DNA of 64,000 nt from JAFDWI01 sp963764215 (lineage in GTDB: Bacteria > Actinomycetota > Acidimicrobiia > Acidimicrobiales > Iamiaceae), in NCBI GenBank assembly GCA_963764215.1, contig CAVXRS010000010.1, forward strand, positions 110,915 to 174,914, read 5' to 3'. A program made the position numbers and the translations under genes. The notes beneath the pieces are model-generated. The model ran no database searches. It was given only the letters and a program-made list of their open reading frames with translations, and was not told the origin of the DNA. The number at the start of each line of letters is the position of its first letter. The first letter of the stretch is position 1. Positions 9,314 through 17,142 of the stretch are shown piece after piece.

Positions 9314-11584
9314 CTACTGGCGGGCCAGACCCTCCCGGGCTGCGGCCCGGCCTGTCCCGTCGGCCGCGCCTTCCCGGGCGACGAGTTGGATCACCAGTTC
9401 GTGGAGTTCGCCGGTGAACGGGTTGGCGCCGCCGTAGCGGGCCGACACCGCGGAGCCGTGGTCGTAACCGATCGAGGATCCGACCGAGGAGATCACCCGC
9501 ATCAGCAGCGGCAGGTCCGCGGTACCCGCTTCGACGCCGTCGACGGTGATCGTCACCGACCCGGCGAGACCCTCGCCGCGGCGGAAGCGCGCGCCCAGTT
9601 CGCAGGTTCCCGCGGGTACGGCCACGGACGACTCGACCACGACGTGGTCGTCGAAGGCGTTGTAGTCCACGACCAGCCGGTCGGCCTGCACGAACACCGA
9701 GATCCCCGAGTTCTCGGTACCCGTGGCGAACAACACGCCCTCGTCGGCGGCCGCCCGGGTGACCCGCGCGGTCAGATCGAAGCTGCGTCCGCCGATCGCA
9801 GCGGACGCCTGGGCGGGGATCGGTGACAGAGGTGGCCGGTAGACGTAGCGGCGGTCGGCGGGGTGTGCCGAGTTGTCCCGGAACCGGGCGCCGAACAACT
9901 CGATCAGACGGTCGTCGAGCGGCAGCACGCCGTGGCGGTCGGCTTCGGCCCACCAGACGTCGATCAACTCGGCCAGCTTGTCGGGCTCGGCTTCGGCGAG
10001 ATCGTTGCATTCGGACGGATCGTCTCCCAGGTTGAACAGCTCCCAGGTCTCGGTTGCGTAGTCGGCCCGCGGCGTGTGCTTCTGCACCGCCTTCCAGTCC
10101 CCCACCACGATCGCCCGCGACCCGCCCATCTCGAAATACTGCGTGGTGTTCGTCGCCGGCGCCTCCGGGTCTGACAGCACCGACGCGAAGCTCGTGCCGG
10201 TCACCGGCAGCTGGTCGAAACCGCGGAAGGTCTCGGGTGCGCTCACGCCGACGAGCTCGTAGATCGTCGGCACCACGTCGGCGACGTTGACGAACTGGGT
10301 CCGCTTCGTCCCCGCCGCGGTTTCGCCCAGTCCCTCCGGCCAGTGCCAGATCATCGGCACGTGCACGCCGCCCTCGTGCGTGTTCTGCTTGTACCAACGG
10401 AACGGGGTGTTGCCGCACTGCGCCCATCCCCACGGATAGTTCGTGTGACTGTGCGGGCCACCGATGTCGTCGATCCGCTGCACGGCCTCGTCGGGGGTCT
10501 CCAAGATGCCGTTGAAGAACTTCATCTCGTGCATCACCCCGTAGGGTCCCCCCTCCTGCGAGGCGCCGTTGTCGGCCATCAGGACGATGATCGTCTCGTC
10601 CAGCACTCCGAGGTGCTCCAGGCCGGCCACGAGCCGTCCGATCTGGTCGTCGGTGTGGTCCAGAAAGGCCGCGAACGCCTCCTGGAGGCGCGCGGCCAGG
10701 CGGCGCTGATTCTCCGGCAGGTCGTCCCAGGCCTCGACTCCCGGGTTGTGCGGCGCCAGCTTGGTGTGCGCCGGAATGATCCCGAGTTCCAGCTGCCGTT
10801 CGAAACACCGACGGCGGTGGACGTCCCAGCCGTCGTCGTAGCGGCCGCGGTACTTGGCCAGGTACTCGGGCGGGGCCTGGTGCGGCGCGTGGGTGGCGCC
10901 GAAGGGCAGGTACGCGAAGAAGGGGCGATCCGGACGCACCCCTCGGGAATCGGCGATCATCTTCAACAGCTGATCGACGAGATCCTCGGAGAGGTGGTAG
11001 CCGTCCTCGGGACGGCCAGGCGGGTCGATCGGGTGGTTGTCGCAGGTCAGATCCGGATGGAACTGGTCGGTCTCGCCGTCGAGGAACCCGTAGAACCGGT
11101 CGAACCCCCGCGCCAGTGGCCACTGGTCGAAGGGTCCGGCCGCCGAACACTGCTCCATGGGGGCCAGATGCCATTTTCCGACACAGAACGTGCCCCAGCC
11201 AGCCGCGCCCAGCACCTCGGCGACCGTGGCGGCGTGGTTGGTGATGTGGCCGAGCTGGTTGGGGAAGCCGGTCTGGAAGTTCGACAGCGCCCGCATGCCC
11301 ACCGCATGCTGGGACCGGCCGGTGAGCAGCGACGCCCGGGTCGGAGAACACAGCGGGGTCACATGGAAGTTCGTGAACTGCACGCCGCGGGTGGCGAGCT
11401 CGTCGATGTGCGGCGTGTCGATGTCCGACCCGTAACAGCCGAGCTGGGCGAACCCGGTGTCGTCCAGCAGCACCACGAGGACGTTGGGCGCATCGCTCCC
11501 CGGATGCGGGGGAACAGGAAAGTGCGGTTCGGAATCGAGGTGGGTGGTACCGATCTTCCCTTCGAACCAGTCGGGTGTCGCCAT
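9314..11584 (-). CDS. Arylsulfatase (formylglycine type)
   Basis: A 756-residue sulfatase. It hydrolyses sulfate esters using a formylglycine made from Cys79 in the sequence LCSPTRASLLTGR (CxPxR). Metal-site residues are visible in VLLDDTGF near residue 40 and VLMADNGASQEGG. After the ~570-residue catalytic region there is a C-terminal ~190-residue all-beta extension (from about PLSPIPAQASAAIGG) similar to the extension of large bacterial arylsulfatases. The ATG at 11584 gives MATPDWFEGKIG; the same frame stays open far upstream, but that part is antiparallel noise over the neighbouring sulfatase gene. It begins 11 bases after the sulfatase/DJ-1 gene and is surely in one operon. No signal peptide is seen, so it is probably cytoplasmic. 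Confidence 0.93.
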   Translation of the reverse strand: MATPDWFEGKIGTTHLDSEPHFPVPPHPGSDAPNVLVVLLDDTGFAQLGCYGSDIDTPHIDELATRGVQFTNFHVTPLCSPTRASLLTGRSQHAVGMRALSNFQTGFPNQLGHITNHAATVAEVLGAAGWGTFCVGKWHLAPMEQCSAAGPFDQWPLARGFDRFYGFLDGETDQFHPDLTCDNHPIDPPGRPEDGYHLSEDLVDQLLKMIADSRGVRPDRPFFAYLPFGATHAPHQAPPEYLAKYRGRYDDGWDVHRRRCFERQLELGIIPAHTKLAPHNPGVEAWDDLPENQRRLAARLQEAFAAFLDHTDDQIGRLVAGLEHLGVLDETIIVLMADNGASQEGGPYGVMHEMKFFNGILETPDEAVQRIDDIGGPHSHTNYPWGWAQCGNTPFRWYKQNTHEGGVHVPMIWHWPEGLGETAAGTKRTQFVNVADVVPTIYELVGVSAPETFRGFDQLPVTGTSFASVLSDPEAPATNTTQYFEMGGSRAIVVGDWKAVQKHTPRADYATETWELFNLGDDPSECNDLAEAEPDKLAELIDVWWAEADRHGVLPLDDRLIELFGARFRDNSAHPADRRYVYRPPLSPIPAQASAAIGGRSFDLTARVTRAAADEGVLFATGTENSGISVFVQADRLVVDYNAFDDHVVVESSVAVPAGTCELGARFRRGEGLAGSVTITVDGVEAGTADLPLLMRVISSVGSSIGYDHGSAVSARYGGANPFTGELHELVIQLVAREGAADGTGRAAAREGLARQ

Positions 11585-11595
11585 GGGGGTCGCTC

Positions 11596-14223
11596 TCAAT
11601 CTGTCGGTTGGCTCGCCCCGGCGGCAGCCAGGCGCATCAGCTCCCGGGCGACCATCGGGCCGGCGTTCTGATTCTGACCGGTGACGAGGTTGCCGTCGAC
11701 GACCCAGTGATTGGCCAGCACGTCGCGCCGTGCCGTCGCGCTTTCGAACCGCGCTCCTCGGGCCCGCAGGTCGGACTCGGGATGCCGGGGGGTGGCCTCG
11801 ATTCCCAGTTCGTGCACCTGCTTGTCGGTCACCGCACTGATCCGGCGTCCGGCGACGAAGGGTGCACCGTCGACCCCTTTCGCCTGCAGCAGGCCGAGTG
11901 GTCCGTGGCAGATGCCGCCGATGGCGGCACCCCTGGCATTGGCCGCGGTGACCAGCGCGCCCAGCTCCACCGAGTCGCCCAGGTCGAATGCGGCTCCCCA
12001 GCCACCGGCGAGATACACGATCGCATAGTCGTCCGCGTCGAGATCCCCCACCGCCAGCGAGTCGTCGAGCGCGCTCCGCAGCTCGTCGTCGGCGAGCAGA
12101 CGATCGTCGGCCGCGGTGCGCAGCGCGGCCCGCATCGACAACGGATCGACCGGGATCGTGCCACCCTGCGGGCTCGCCAGGTCGACGGTCGCGCCGGCGT
12201 CGGCGAACGCGTAGTAGGGCACGGTCATCTCGCTGGCGAACACCCCGGTCGGTTTGCCGACGTCGAGCACCCCGTGGTTGGTGCACACCACGAGCACGCG
12301 TTTGCCCACCAGGTCGTAGCCCGGGTCGCCGACCGGATCCTCCGGATGCAGTCCGACGCGCTGGAGCAGGCGGCGCGCCGCACGGGCCGGAGGTGGCGGC
12401 GACTGGACGGGTGGTCCGGCCGTCGGTCGGCGAGCCACATAGGGCCAGGGGGTGTTCCGCTCGGGAATCGATGCAGCCCGCGCCGCACCGAGTCGCACCT
12501 CCAGATGCGCTCGCACCGCCTTCGCCTCGGGGTCGGCGGCCCGGTTGTGGAGCTCGATCGGATCTTCGGTGAGGTCGTAGAGCTCCCACTGGTCGGCCAG
12601 GGGCTCGGTGCGGTACTCGTCGCCGGTCGGCGGGCTGGCCGCGAGGTGCCGCACACCCGGCTCGGTCCAGGTGGCCGGGTCGTCGAAGGTCCGTACCAGC
12701 TTCCAGAGGTGCCCGGCGCCGCGTTCGGCGTCCTCCTCGTCGACGCGGGAGACGATGCCCTCGAAGTTCGACGCCACGTGCGCAGCCACCTGGATCCGAA
12801 CTGGTTTGGGTGGATGTTCGACGCGTCCCATCCTGCGGGCCACCGCAGAGGCGAGGCTGTCGCCCTCGAGCACGTTGTCGCGGGTCATCAGATACACCGT
12901 GCGACCCGGGTCGGGCTCGTCGGTGCCGTCGACCACCCCGAGCAGGCTGCGGCCGGGCAACGCATGGACCTCGCTGAAGGTGCGGGAGAGTGCGGCTGCG
13001 GTCGCCTCGACGTCGACGCCGGCCGCGGCCAACAAGGTCGGAACCACGTCCACGTGGGAGCTCGGCGCGTCGATCCGGCGCGCCCCGGTGGCGCTGGTGC
13101 CGGTGCGGACCACCACGAACGGCACCCGGGTCGCCTCGTCGTACAGGTTGAACCACTTCTGGTGCAGCCCGCCGTGGGCCCCGAGCAGATCGCCGTGGTC
13201 GGCCGTGCGGACGAGCACGGTGTCGGTGTCGCTCTGTTCGGTCACCGCCCTTCTCACCCGGTCGATCGATCCGTCGCCTTCGGCGTGCAACCGTTGGTAG
13301 AGGTTCCGGTAGTCCTGGGCCCGATCCCGGTACACCCGGCGTACCGCCGGCGCGAGCCCATACCCGGTCGGATACGAGGTCCGGTAGGCGATCTGGGCGG
13401 CCGGTTTGTCCCTGAGGTCCTCGGACGCACTGGCGGCCGGGGGCACCGGCGGCGGGTCGAGTGGTGAGGGCTGCAGGGGGTTCCGCCGCGCCCAGGCCGG
13501 AAAGAGCACGATGTCGTGCGGGTTCACGAAGCTCGCCACCAGCAGGAACGGGCGCAAGGCATCCGTGTCGCCCCGGCGTCGACGGGCGTACCGGTCGTTC
13601 AACCAGGCCACGACGCGCGCCGCGATGAGCGGGTCGCGGACCAGACCGCTGTCGCGCAGGCGTGCCCCGTGGGGTTCGGGCCCGACCCACCCGGAGAAGC
13701 CGAAGGGCCCCAACGGGTCGGCATCCAGGTAGCGCTGCACCGCCACCTCGTCCACCACTCCGCTGGGGTCGTTGGTGGCCAGGGGTCCGCCGGTGGCGGG
13801 GTCGACCAGGTCCGCGTGGGAGATGTGCCACTTGCCGTCGTAATGGGTGTCATAGCCCGCGGCGCGGAACCAGTTGCCGAGCGTGGGCACCTCGCCTTCC
13901 CGCAACCAGCGCAGGCGCGAGTCGTCGGCCATCTTGCCGAGCCCGTCGGTCTGGGTCACCCCGTGCAGATCCGGGTACTGCCCGGTGAAGATCGTGGGGC
14001 GGCTCGGAACGCACGCGAGCGATCCGGTGTAGTGGCGCGTGAAGGAGACCCCGTGGTCTTCGAACCACTTGCGTCCGGTGAGGGTGTGGTCCCGCCATTC
14101 GGCGAGTGCCGGTGCGGCATCGGGCTGTTCGTAGCAGGGGATGGCCCGTTCCTCGTCGGTCATGATGATCACGACGTCGGGGCGGCCGTCGGCTGCGGCC
14201 GGCACGGTCTCAGGATCGCTCAC
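11596..14223 (-). CDS. Sulfatase fused to DJ-1/PfpI domain
   Basis: An 875-residue fusion. Residues ~14-560 are a sulfatase: VVIIMTDEE metal site, CVPSRPTIFTGQYP with Cys71 as the formylglycine precursor, DTHYDGKWH and VRTADHGDLLG. Residues ~640-875 are a DJ-1/PfpI (Hsp31-like) domain with the nucleophile elbow GGICHGPLGLL (Cys about 772) and a supporting glutamate in FASEMTVPYY (about 665). A Pro-rich linker joins the two. The GTG at 14223 overlaps the SRPBCC stop by four bases. Members of the DJ-1 family act on glyoxals or as amidotransferase-like hydrolases. Why one is tethered to a sulfatase is unknown; coupling desulfation to removal of a reactive carbonyl product is one possibility. Confidence 0.88.
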   Translation of the reverse strand: MSDPETVPAAADGRPDVVIIMTDEERAIPCYEQPDAAPALAEWRDHTLTGRKWFEDHGVSFTRHYTGSLACVPSRPTIFTGQYPDLHGVTQTDGLGKMADDSRLRWLREGEVPTLGNWFRAAGYDTHYDGKWHISHADLVDPATGGPLATNDPSGVVDEVAVQRYLDADPLGPFGFSGWVGPEPHGARLRDSGLVRDPLIAARVVAWLNDRYARRRRGDTDALRPFLLVASFVNPHDIVLFPAWARRNPLQPSPLDPPPVPPAASASEDLRDKPAAQIAYRTSYPTGYGLAPAVRRVYRDRAQDYRNLYQRLHAEGDGSIDRVRRAVTEQSDTDTVLVRTADHGDLLGAHGGLHQKWFNLYDEATRVPFVVVRTGTSATGARRIDAPSSHVDVVPTLLAAAGVDVEATAAALSRTFSEVHALPGRSLLGVVDGTDEPDPGRTVYLMTRDNVLEGDSLASAVARRMGRVEHPPKPVRIQVAAHVASNFEGIVSRVDEEDAERGAGHLWKLVRTFDDPATWTEPGVRHLAASPPTGDEYRTEPLADQWELYDLTEDPIELHNRAADPEAKAVRAHLEVRLGAARAASIPERNTPWPYVARRPTAGPPVQSPPPPARAARRLLQRVGLHPEDPVGDPGYDLVGKRVLVVCTNHGVLDVGKPTGVFASEMTVPYYAFADAGATVDLASPQGGTIPVDPLSMRAALRTAADDRLLADDELRSALDDSLAVGDLDADDYAIVYLAGGWGAAFDLGDSVELGALVTAANARGAAIGGICHGPLGLLQAKGVDGAPFVAGRRISAVTDKQVHELGIEATPRHPESDLRARGARFESATARRDVLANHWVVDGNLVTGQNQNAGPMVARELMRLAAAGASQPTD

Positions 14224-14663
14224 ACGGCACCTTTCTCGATTCGCGTTTTCAGTCCGTCCAGCAGCGTCGCGCCGACGCGACCGAGGAACCGGCAGATCAC
14301 CGCGCCCACCACCGCTTGGGGAGGCCGCGGACCGGTCCACACCGTGGAGGTGAGTTCGACCTCGCACTGCCCGCCGATGGACTTCAGGGTCCAGCGGTTC
14401 TCGGCTTCGCGCACGATCCTGGGGAGGCCGATCAGCTCATAGGCCAACGTGTCGCCGGGATCCCAGGTGACGACCCGCTCGAGCAGGGTCTGGTTGCCGG
14501 CCTGGACTCTCCGTGTGACGCCCACTCCCTCGACGGCTTCGGTGACGATCTCGGAGTGGGTCACGTTCGCGGCCCAGTCGGCGATCGAGCCGAACTCCGC
14601 GAGCGTCTCCCAGACCGTGTCAACCGGGGCGGCGATGGTTCGGCGTTGGCTGATTGTGGCCAT
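14220..14663 (-). CDS. SRPBCC family protein
   Basis: A 147-residue START-like (SRPBCC, polyketide cyclase/dehydrase) protein: ISQRRTIAAPVDTVWETLAEF at the start, then the alternating beta-strands and the closing helix VVGAVICRFLGRVGATLLDGL. These bind hydrophobic ligands and may act as lipid carriers or as cyclase-like enzymes. It is the first gene of the sulfatase operon and overlaps the sulfatase/DJ-1 gene by four bases, so it may bind the same sulfated lipophilic substrate or product. Divergent from the TetR regulator. Confidence 0.85.
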   Translation of the reverse strand: MATISQRRTIAAPVDTVWETLAEFGSIADWAANVTHSEIVTEAVEGVGVTRRVQAGNQTLLERVVTWDPGDTLAYELIGLPRIVREAENRWTLKSIGGQCEVELTSTVWTGPRPPQAVVGAVICRFLGRVGATLLDGLKTRIEKGAV

Positions 14664-14705
14664 GGACGGGACGACCTCGGGCGGAGTGGACGGAGAATTG
14701 TGACA

Positions 14706-14715
14706 CTAGCACTAG
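14706..14715. promoter_or_regulatory. Possible TetR operator
   Basis: CTAGCACTAG, an imperfect palindrome that is also part of a tandem ACTAGC repeat, sits between the divergent SRPBCC and TetR genes. A TACGCT -10-like hexamer (14751-14756) precedes the TetR start by only eight bases. Position and symmetry suggest an operator, but the repeat is short. Confidence 0.3.
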
Positions 14716-14764
14716 CAATAGTTGTCCACGTTCGGAGGCGGCCGCCTGGCTACGCTGCGCAATC

Positions 14765-15364
14765 ATGAAGACCCCGACGATCGCCCTGGAAGACGGACGA
14801 CGCGCCCGGCGGCTTCGCAACCGTGACGCGGTGGTCGACGCCCTGTTCGAACTGCTCACCGAAGGCAGGGGCGTTCCCGGCATCGAAGCGATCGCGGCGC
14901 GCGCCGGGGTCTCGGTCTCGTCGATCTTCCGATATTTCGACGGTCTGGACGATCTGCAGCGCGAAACCCTGGAGCGCTATTTCACCCGGTTTGCCGACCT
15001 GTTCGAGATTCCCGAGTTGGGCATCGGCTCACCACCCGACCGGATCGAGCATTTCGTGCGTGCCCGTCTCCGGCTGTACGACACCATCGCGCCGATTGCC
15101 CGCCTGGCCCGCGCCCGCGCCTACGACGATCCGCTGTTCGAGCAGAGCCTCACACGGGCGCGTGCCACCTTCGTCGAACAGGTGCGGCGGCAGTTCGCCC
15201 CCGAGATCGCCGCGGATCCAGGCGAGCCCGACGATCTCGTGGCGTTGATCGACAGTCTCTGCTCGTTCGAGTCGTGGGATCTGCAACGCAGTTCACTCGG
15301 GCGCACGAATGCGTCGATCGCCCGCACCTGGATGCGGGCGCTGGGCGAGCTGCTGAACACGTGA
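14765..15364 (+). CDS. TetR family transcriptional regulator
   Basis: A 199-residue TetR/AcrR-type repressor. The N-terminal helix-turn-helix is clear: RDAVVDALFELLTEGRGVPG then IEAIAARAGVSVSSIFRYFD. The ligand domain is all-helical and unassigned. It is divergent from the SRPBCC-sulfatase operon with 101 bases between the starts, which makes that operon its likely target. The ATG at 14765 has no ribosome site, but a TACGCT hexamer just upstream suggests a leaderless message. A longer open frame begins upstream at 14654 but would overlap the divergent gene. Confidence 0.9.
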   Translation: MKTPTIALEDGRRARRLRNRDAVVDALFELLTEGRGVPGIEAIAARAGVSVSSIFRYFDGLDDLQRETLERYFTRFADLFEIPELGIGSPPDRIEHFVRARLRLYDTIAPIARLARARAYDDPLFEQSLTRARATFVEQVRRQFAPEIAADPGEPDDLVALIDSLCSFESWDLQRSSLGRTNASIARTWMRALGELLNT

Positions 15365-15369
15365 GGAGT

Positions 15370-15414
15370 GGCCGCTGGGACGGCGGAAGGGTGGACCTGG
15401 CCACCCCGGCGGCC
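15370..15414. terminator. Hairpin between convergent genes
   Basis: An outer stem GGCCGC/GCGGCC (15370-15375 with 15409-15414) encloses an inner GGGTGG-N6-CCACCC stem (15389-15406). It lies between the stops of the convergent TetR and small heat-shock genes. There is no T run, as is usual in such GC-rich genomes. Confidence 0.4.
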
Positions 15415-15438
15415 GAGAAGCAGATGCGCGTTCCCCGC

Positions 15439-15873
15439 TCAGGCGGCGGAGGTCTCGATGGCCGCTGATGCCTTGCCGGCGGTCACCTCGACCTTGCGAG
15501 GCTTGGCCTGCTCGGCGACGGGGATCGTCACGGTGAGCACGCCGTTGCTGTAGTCGGCCTCGACCCGCTCGGCGTCGAGGCTCTTGCCGAGGAACAACTG
15601 TCGCCGGTAGCTGCCCTGGGGACGCTCAGATGCCACGACCTGGACGTCGTCGGCGACTTCCCAACGACGTTCGGCGGTCACGGTGAGCACGTCCTTCTCC
15701 ACCGTCAGGTCGATGGAGGACGGTTCGACACCGGGAATGTCGAGCTTCACCGTGAAGGTGTCGCCCTGCCGATAGGCGTCGAGCGGCATCGCGGCCGGTC
15801 GGGTACGGGTTCCGAACGCCTGTTGGGCGAGGGTGTCGAGATCACGGAAAGGATCGGTACGCAACAACATCAT
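15439..15873 (-). CDS. Hsp20/alpha-crystallin small heat-shock protein
   Basis: A 144-residue ATP-independent holdase. The alpha-crystallin domain spans about residues 28-125 (FTVKLDIPGVEPSSIDLTVE ... YSNGVLTVTIPVAEQAKPRK) and includes the GVLTVTIP signature; the N-terminal arm begins MMLLRTDPFRDLDTLAQQAF as in actinobacterial Hsp18-type proteins. A strong AAGGAGG precedes the ATGATG start; the second ATG has the better spacing. A 6-bp inverted repeat and a TTGACA element lie 65-80 bases upstream. I looked for HAIR and CIRCE stress operators and did not find convincing copies. Confidence 0.93.
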   Translation of the reverse strand: MMLLRTDPFRDLDTLAQQAFGTRTRPAAMPLDAYRQGDTFTVKLDIPGVEPSSIDLTVEKDVLTVTAERRWEVADDVQVVASERPQGSYRRQLFLGKSLDAERVEADYSNGVLTVTIPVAEQAKPRKVEVTAGKASAAIETSAA

Positions 15874-15937
15874 CTGCCTCCTTGAGTGCAGTGTCGAATC
15901 AGGTGCTGTGGTTCATGCTACTGCTCGACGACCGAGG

Positions 15938-15954
15938 TGACAACAACATTGTCA
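15938..15954. promoter_or_regulatory. Inverted repeat TGACAA-N5-TTGTCA upstream of Hsp20
   Basis: Perfect 6-bp arms with a 5-base centre. Read on the minus strand the element contains a TTGACA -35-like hexamer, so a protein bound here would interfere with a promoter of the heat-shock gene. It could be an operator of an unidentified stress regulator. Confidence 0.4.
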
Positions 15955-16157
15955 AGTTTTCTTCTTTGATGACGCTATTCCCCAGTGCTGGCAACATCTG
16001 GACCGTCTGTCCCTGCCTGCCCCTCCCCGAGAAGCGGTGACCCTGTCGCAACCTGGTGGCGCACCGCGCGGTCGCTCGATCGGGTCCACAGCGCACGGGC
16101 GATGCCGTGACCTCGGCATGGTGGCGCTACGCTCTGGCCCGAGTGGGAGAGCGCCAC

Positions 16158-17069
16158 GTGACCCAGACGCCGCCGGCATTGATCTCCATCGTCATCCCCC
16201 ACTACGGGGACTCGAGCATCCCGTCCGCGTTGCTCGACGCACTGGACCACCAGGAGACCGACCGGAACCTCGAGGTGATCCTCGTGGACGACGCGTCACC
16301 CGAACCGTTCGAGGACCGTGCCGGAATCCGCGTGATCCGCAGGGAGACGAACGGCGGTTTCGGCAGCGCGGTGAACACGGGTGTCGACGAAGCGAAGGGC
16401 GACTGGATCCTGATTCTCAACAGCGATCTCACCTTCCCATCGGATTTCGTCGATCGACTCGTGGCCGGAGCCCAGACGTGGATGCCGGCCGTCGTGGGAC
16501 CGCGGATCGTCGACGAACGCGGGAACGACCAGCACTCGGCCCGTCGGGCTCCACGCATCTCCCACCTGTTCGTCGAGTGGCTCATTCCCCTGGCCCGGCT
16601 CCGCACCACCTCGTATCTGGAACACGCGGTGGGCTACGACCTGGACAACTCCGCCGCGGACCGCCGCGTCGACTGGTTGGTCGGTGCCGCACTGCTGCTG
16701 CCCACTGCGACCTTCCGGTCAGTGGGAGGTTTCGACGAGCGGTTCCACATGAACTGCGAGGAGATCGACCTCCAGCGCCGCCTCACCGACCATGGGGTAC
16801 CCTCGGTCCAACTCGGATCGATCGTGGCGACCCACGCCGGTGGTGCGTCGAGCTCGGATCGCACGAACCAGCGCCGGTGGCTCCTCACTGCCAGACGTCG
16901 CTACGCGGAGAAATGGGGGGGTCTCCGGTCGATGCAGGTCGCACTCACCTCGGCCTCGATCGTGAATCTGATCTGGAACCTGGGTCGCCGCCTGGCGGGA
17001 CGACCGGTCGATCCATTCGCGGCCACCCGTGAGGAACTCGCGCTGATCTGGTCCCGGCGCTACCGGTGA
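16158..17069 (+). CDS. Family 2 glycosyltransferase (rhamnosyltransferase-like)
   Basis: A 303-residue GT2 enzyme: ISIVIPHYGDSSIPSALLDA, VILVDDASPEP, the acceptor-site ILNSDLTFPSDF (DXD-like NSD) and the VGGFDERFHMNCEEIDLQRR acid/base region, which is diagnostic for the WbbL-like rhamnosyltransferase group. The GTG at 16158 is chosen because GGGAGAG lies before it and the upstream open frame has no start signals; TACGCT at 16127-16132 is a likely -10. Probably a cell-wall or exopolysaccharide enzyme, together with the methyltransferase just downstream. Confidence 0.87.
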   Translation: MTQTPPALISIVIPHYGDSSIPSALLDALDHQETDRNLEVILVDDASPEPFEDRAGIRVIRRETNGGFGSAVNTGVDEAKGDWILILNSDLTFPSDFVDRLVAGAQTWMPAVVGPRIVDERGNDQHSARRAPRISHLFVEWLIPLARLRTTSYLEHAVGYDLDNSAADRRVDWLVGAALLLPTATFRSVGGFDERFHMNCEEIDLQRRLTDHGVPSVQLGSIVATHAGGASSSDRTNQRRWLLTARRRYAEKWGGLRSMQVALTSASIVNLIWNLGRRLAGRPVDPFAATREELALIWSRRYR

Positions 17070-17142
17070 CCGCTCCGAACGGCATGCGCGGCCGGGCCAC
17101 CCGGCGCGTCTTCTACAGTGTCCTACCTCTGGTTGAGAGGAA

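Noticed and set aside
8355..11351. 998-codon open frame on the minus strand
   Set aside because: It is a different frame of the sulfatase and CPBP region, arginine- and glycine-rich with no domain.
11575..13467. 630-codon open frame on the plus strand
   Set aside because: Antisense shadow of the sulfatase/DJ-1 gene.
11585..13831. N-terminal extension of the frame holding the second sulfatase
   Set aside because: This long open part lies over the sulfatase/DJ-1 gene in another frame; the conserved protein and start are at 11584.
15870..15960. HAIR or CIRCE stress operator upstream of Hsp20
   Set aside because: The ACTCAAG seen near the start is mostly the ribosome site; there is no matching CTTGAGT arm at the required spacing, and no CIRCE arms.
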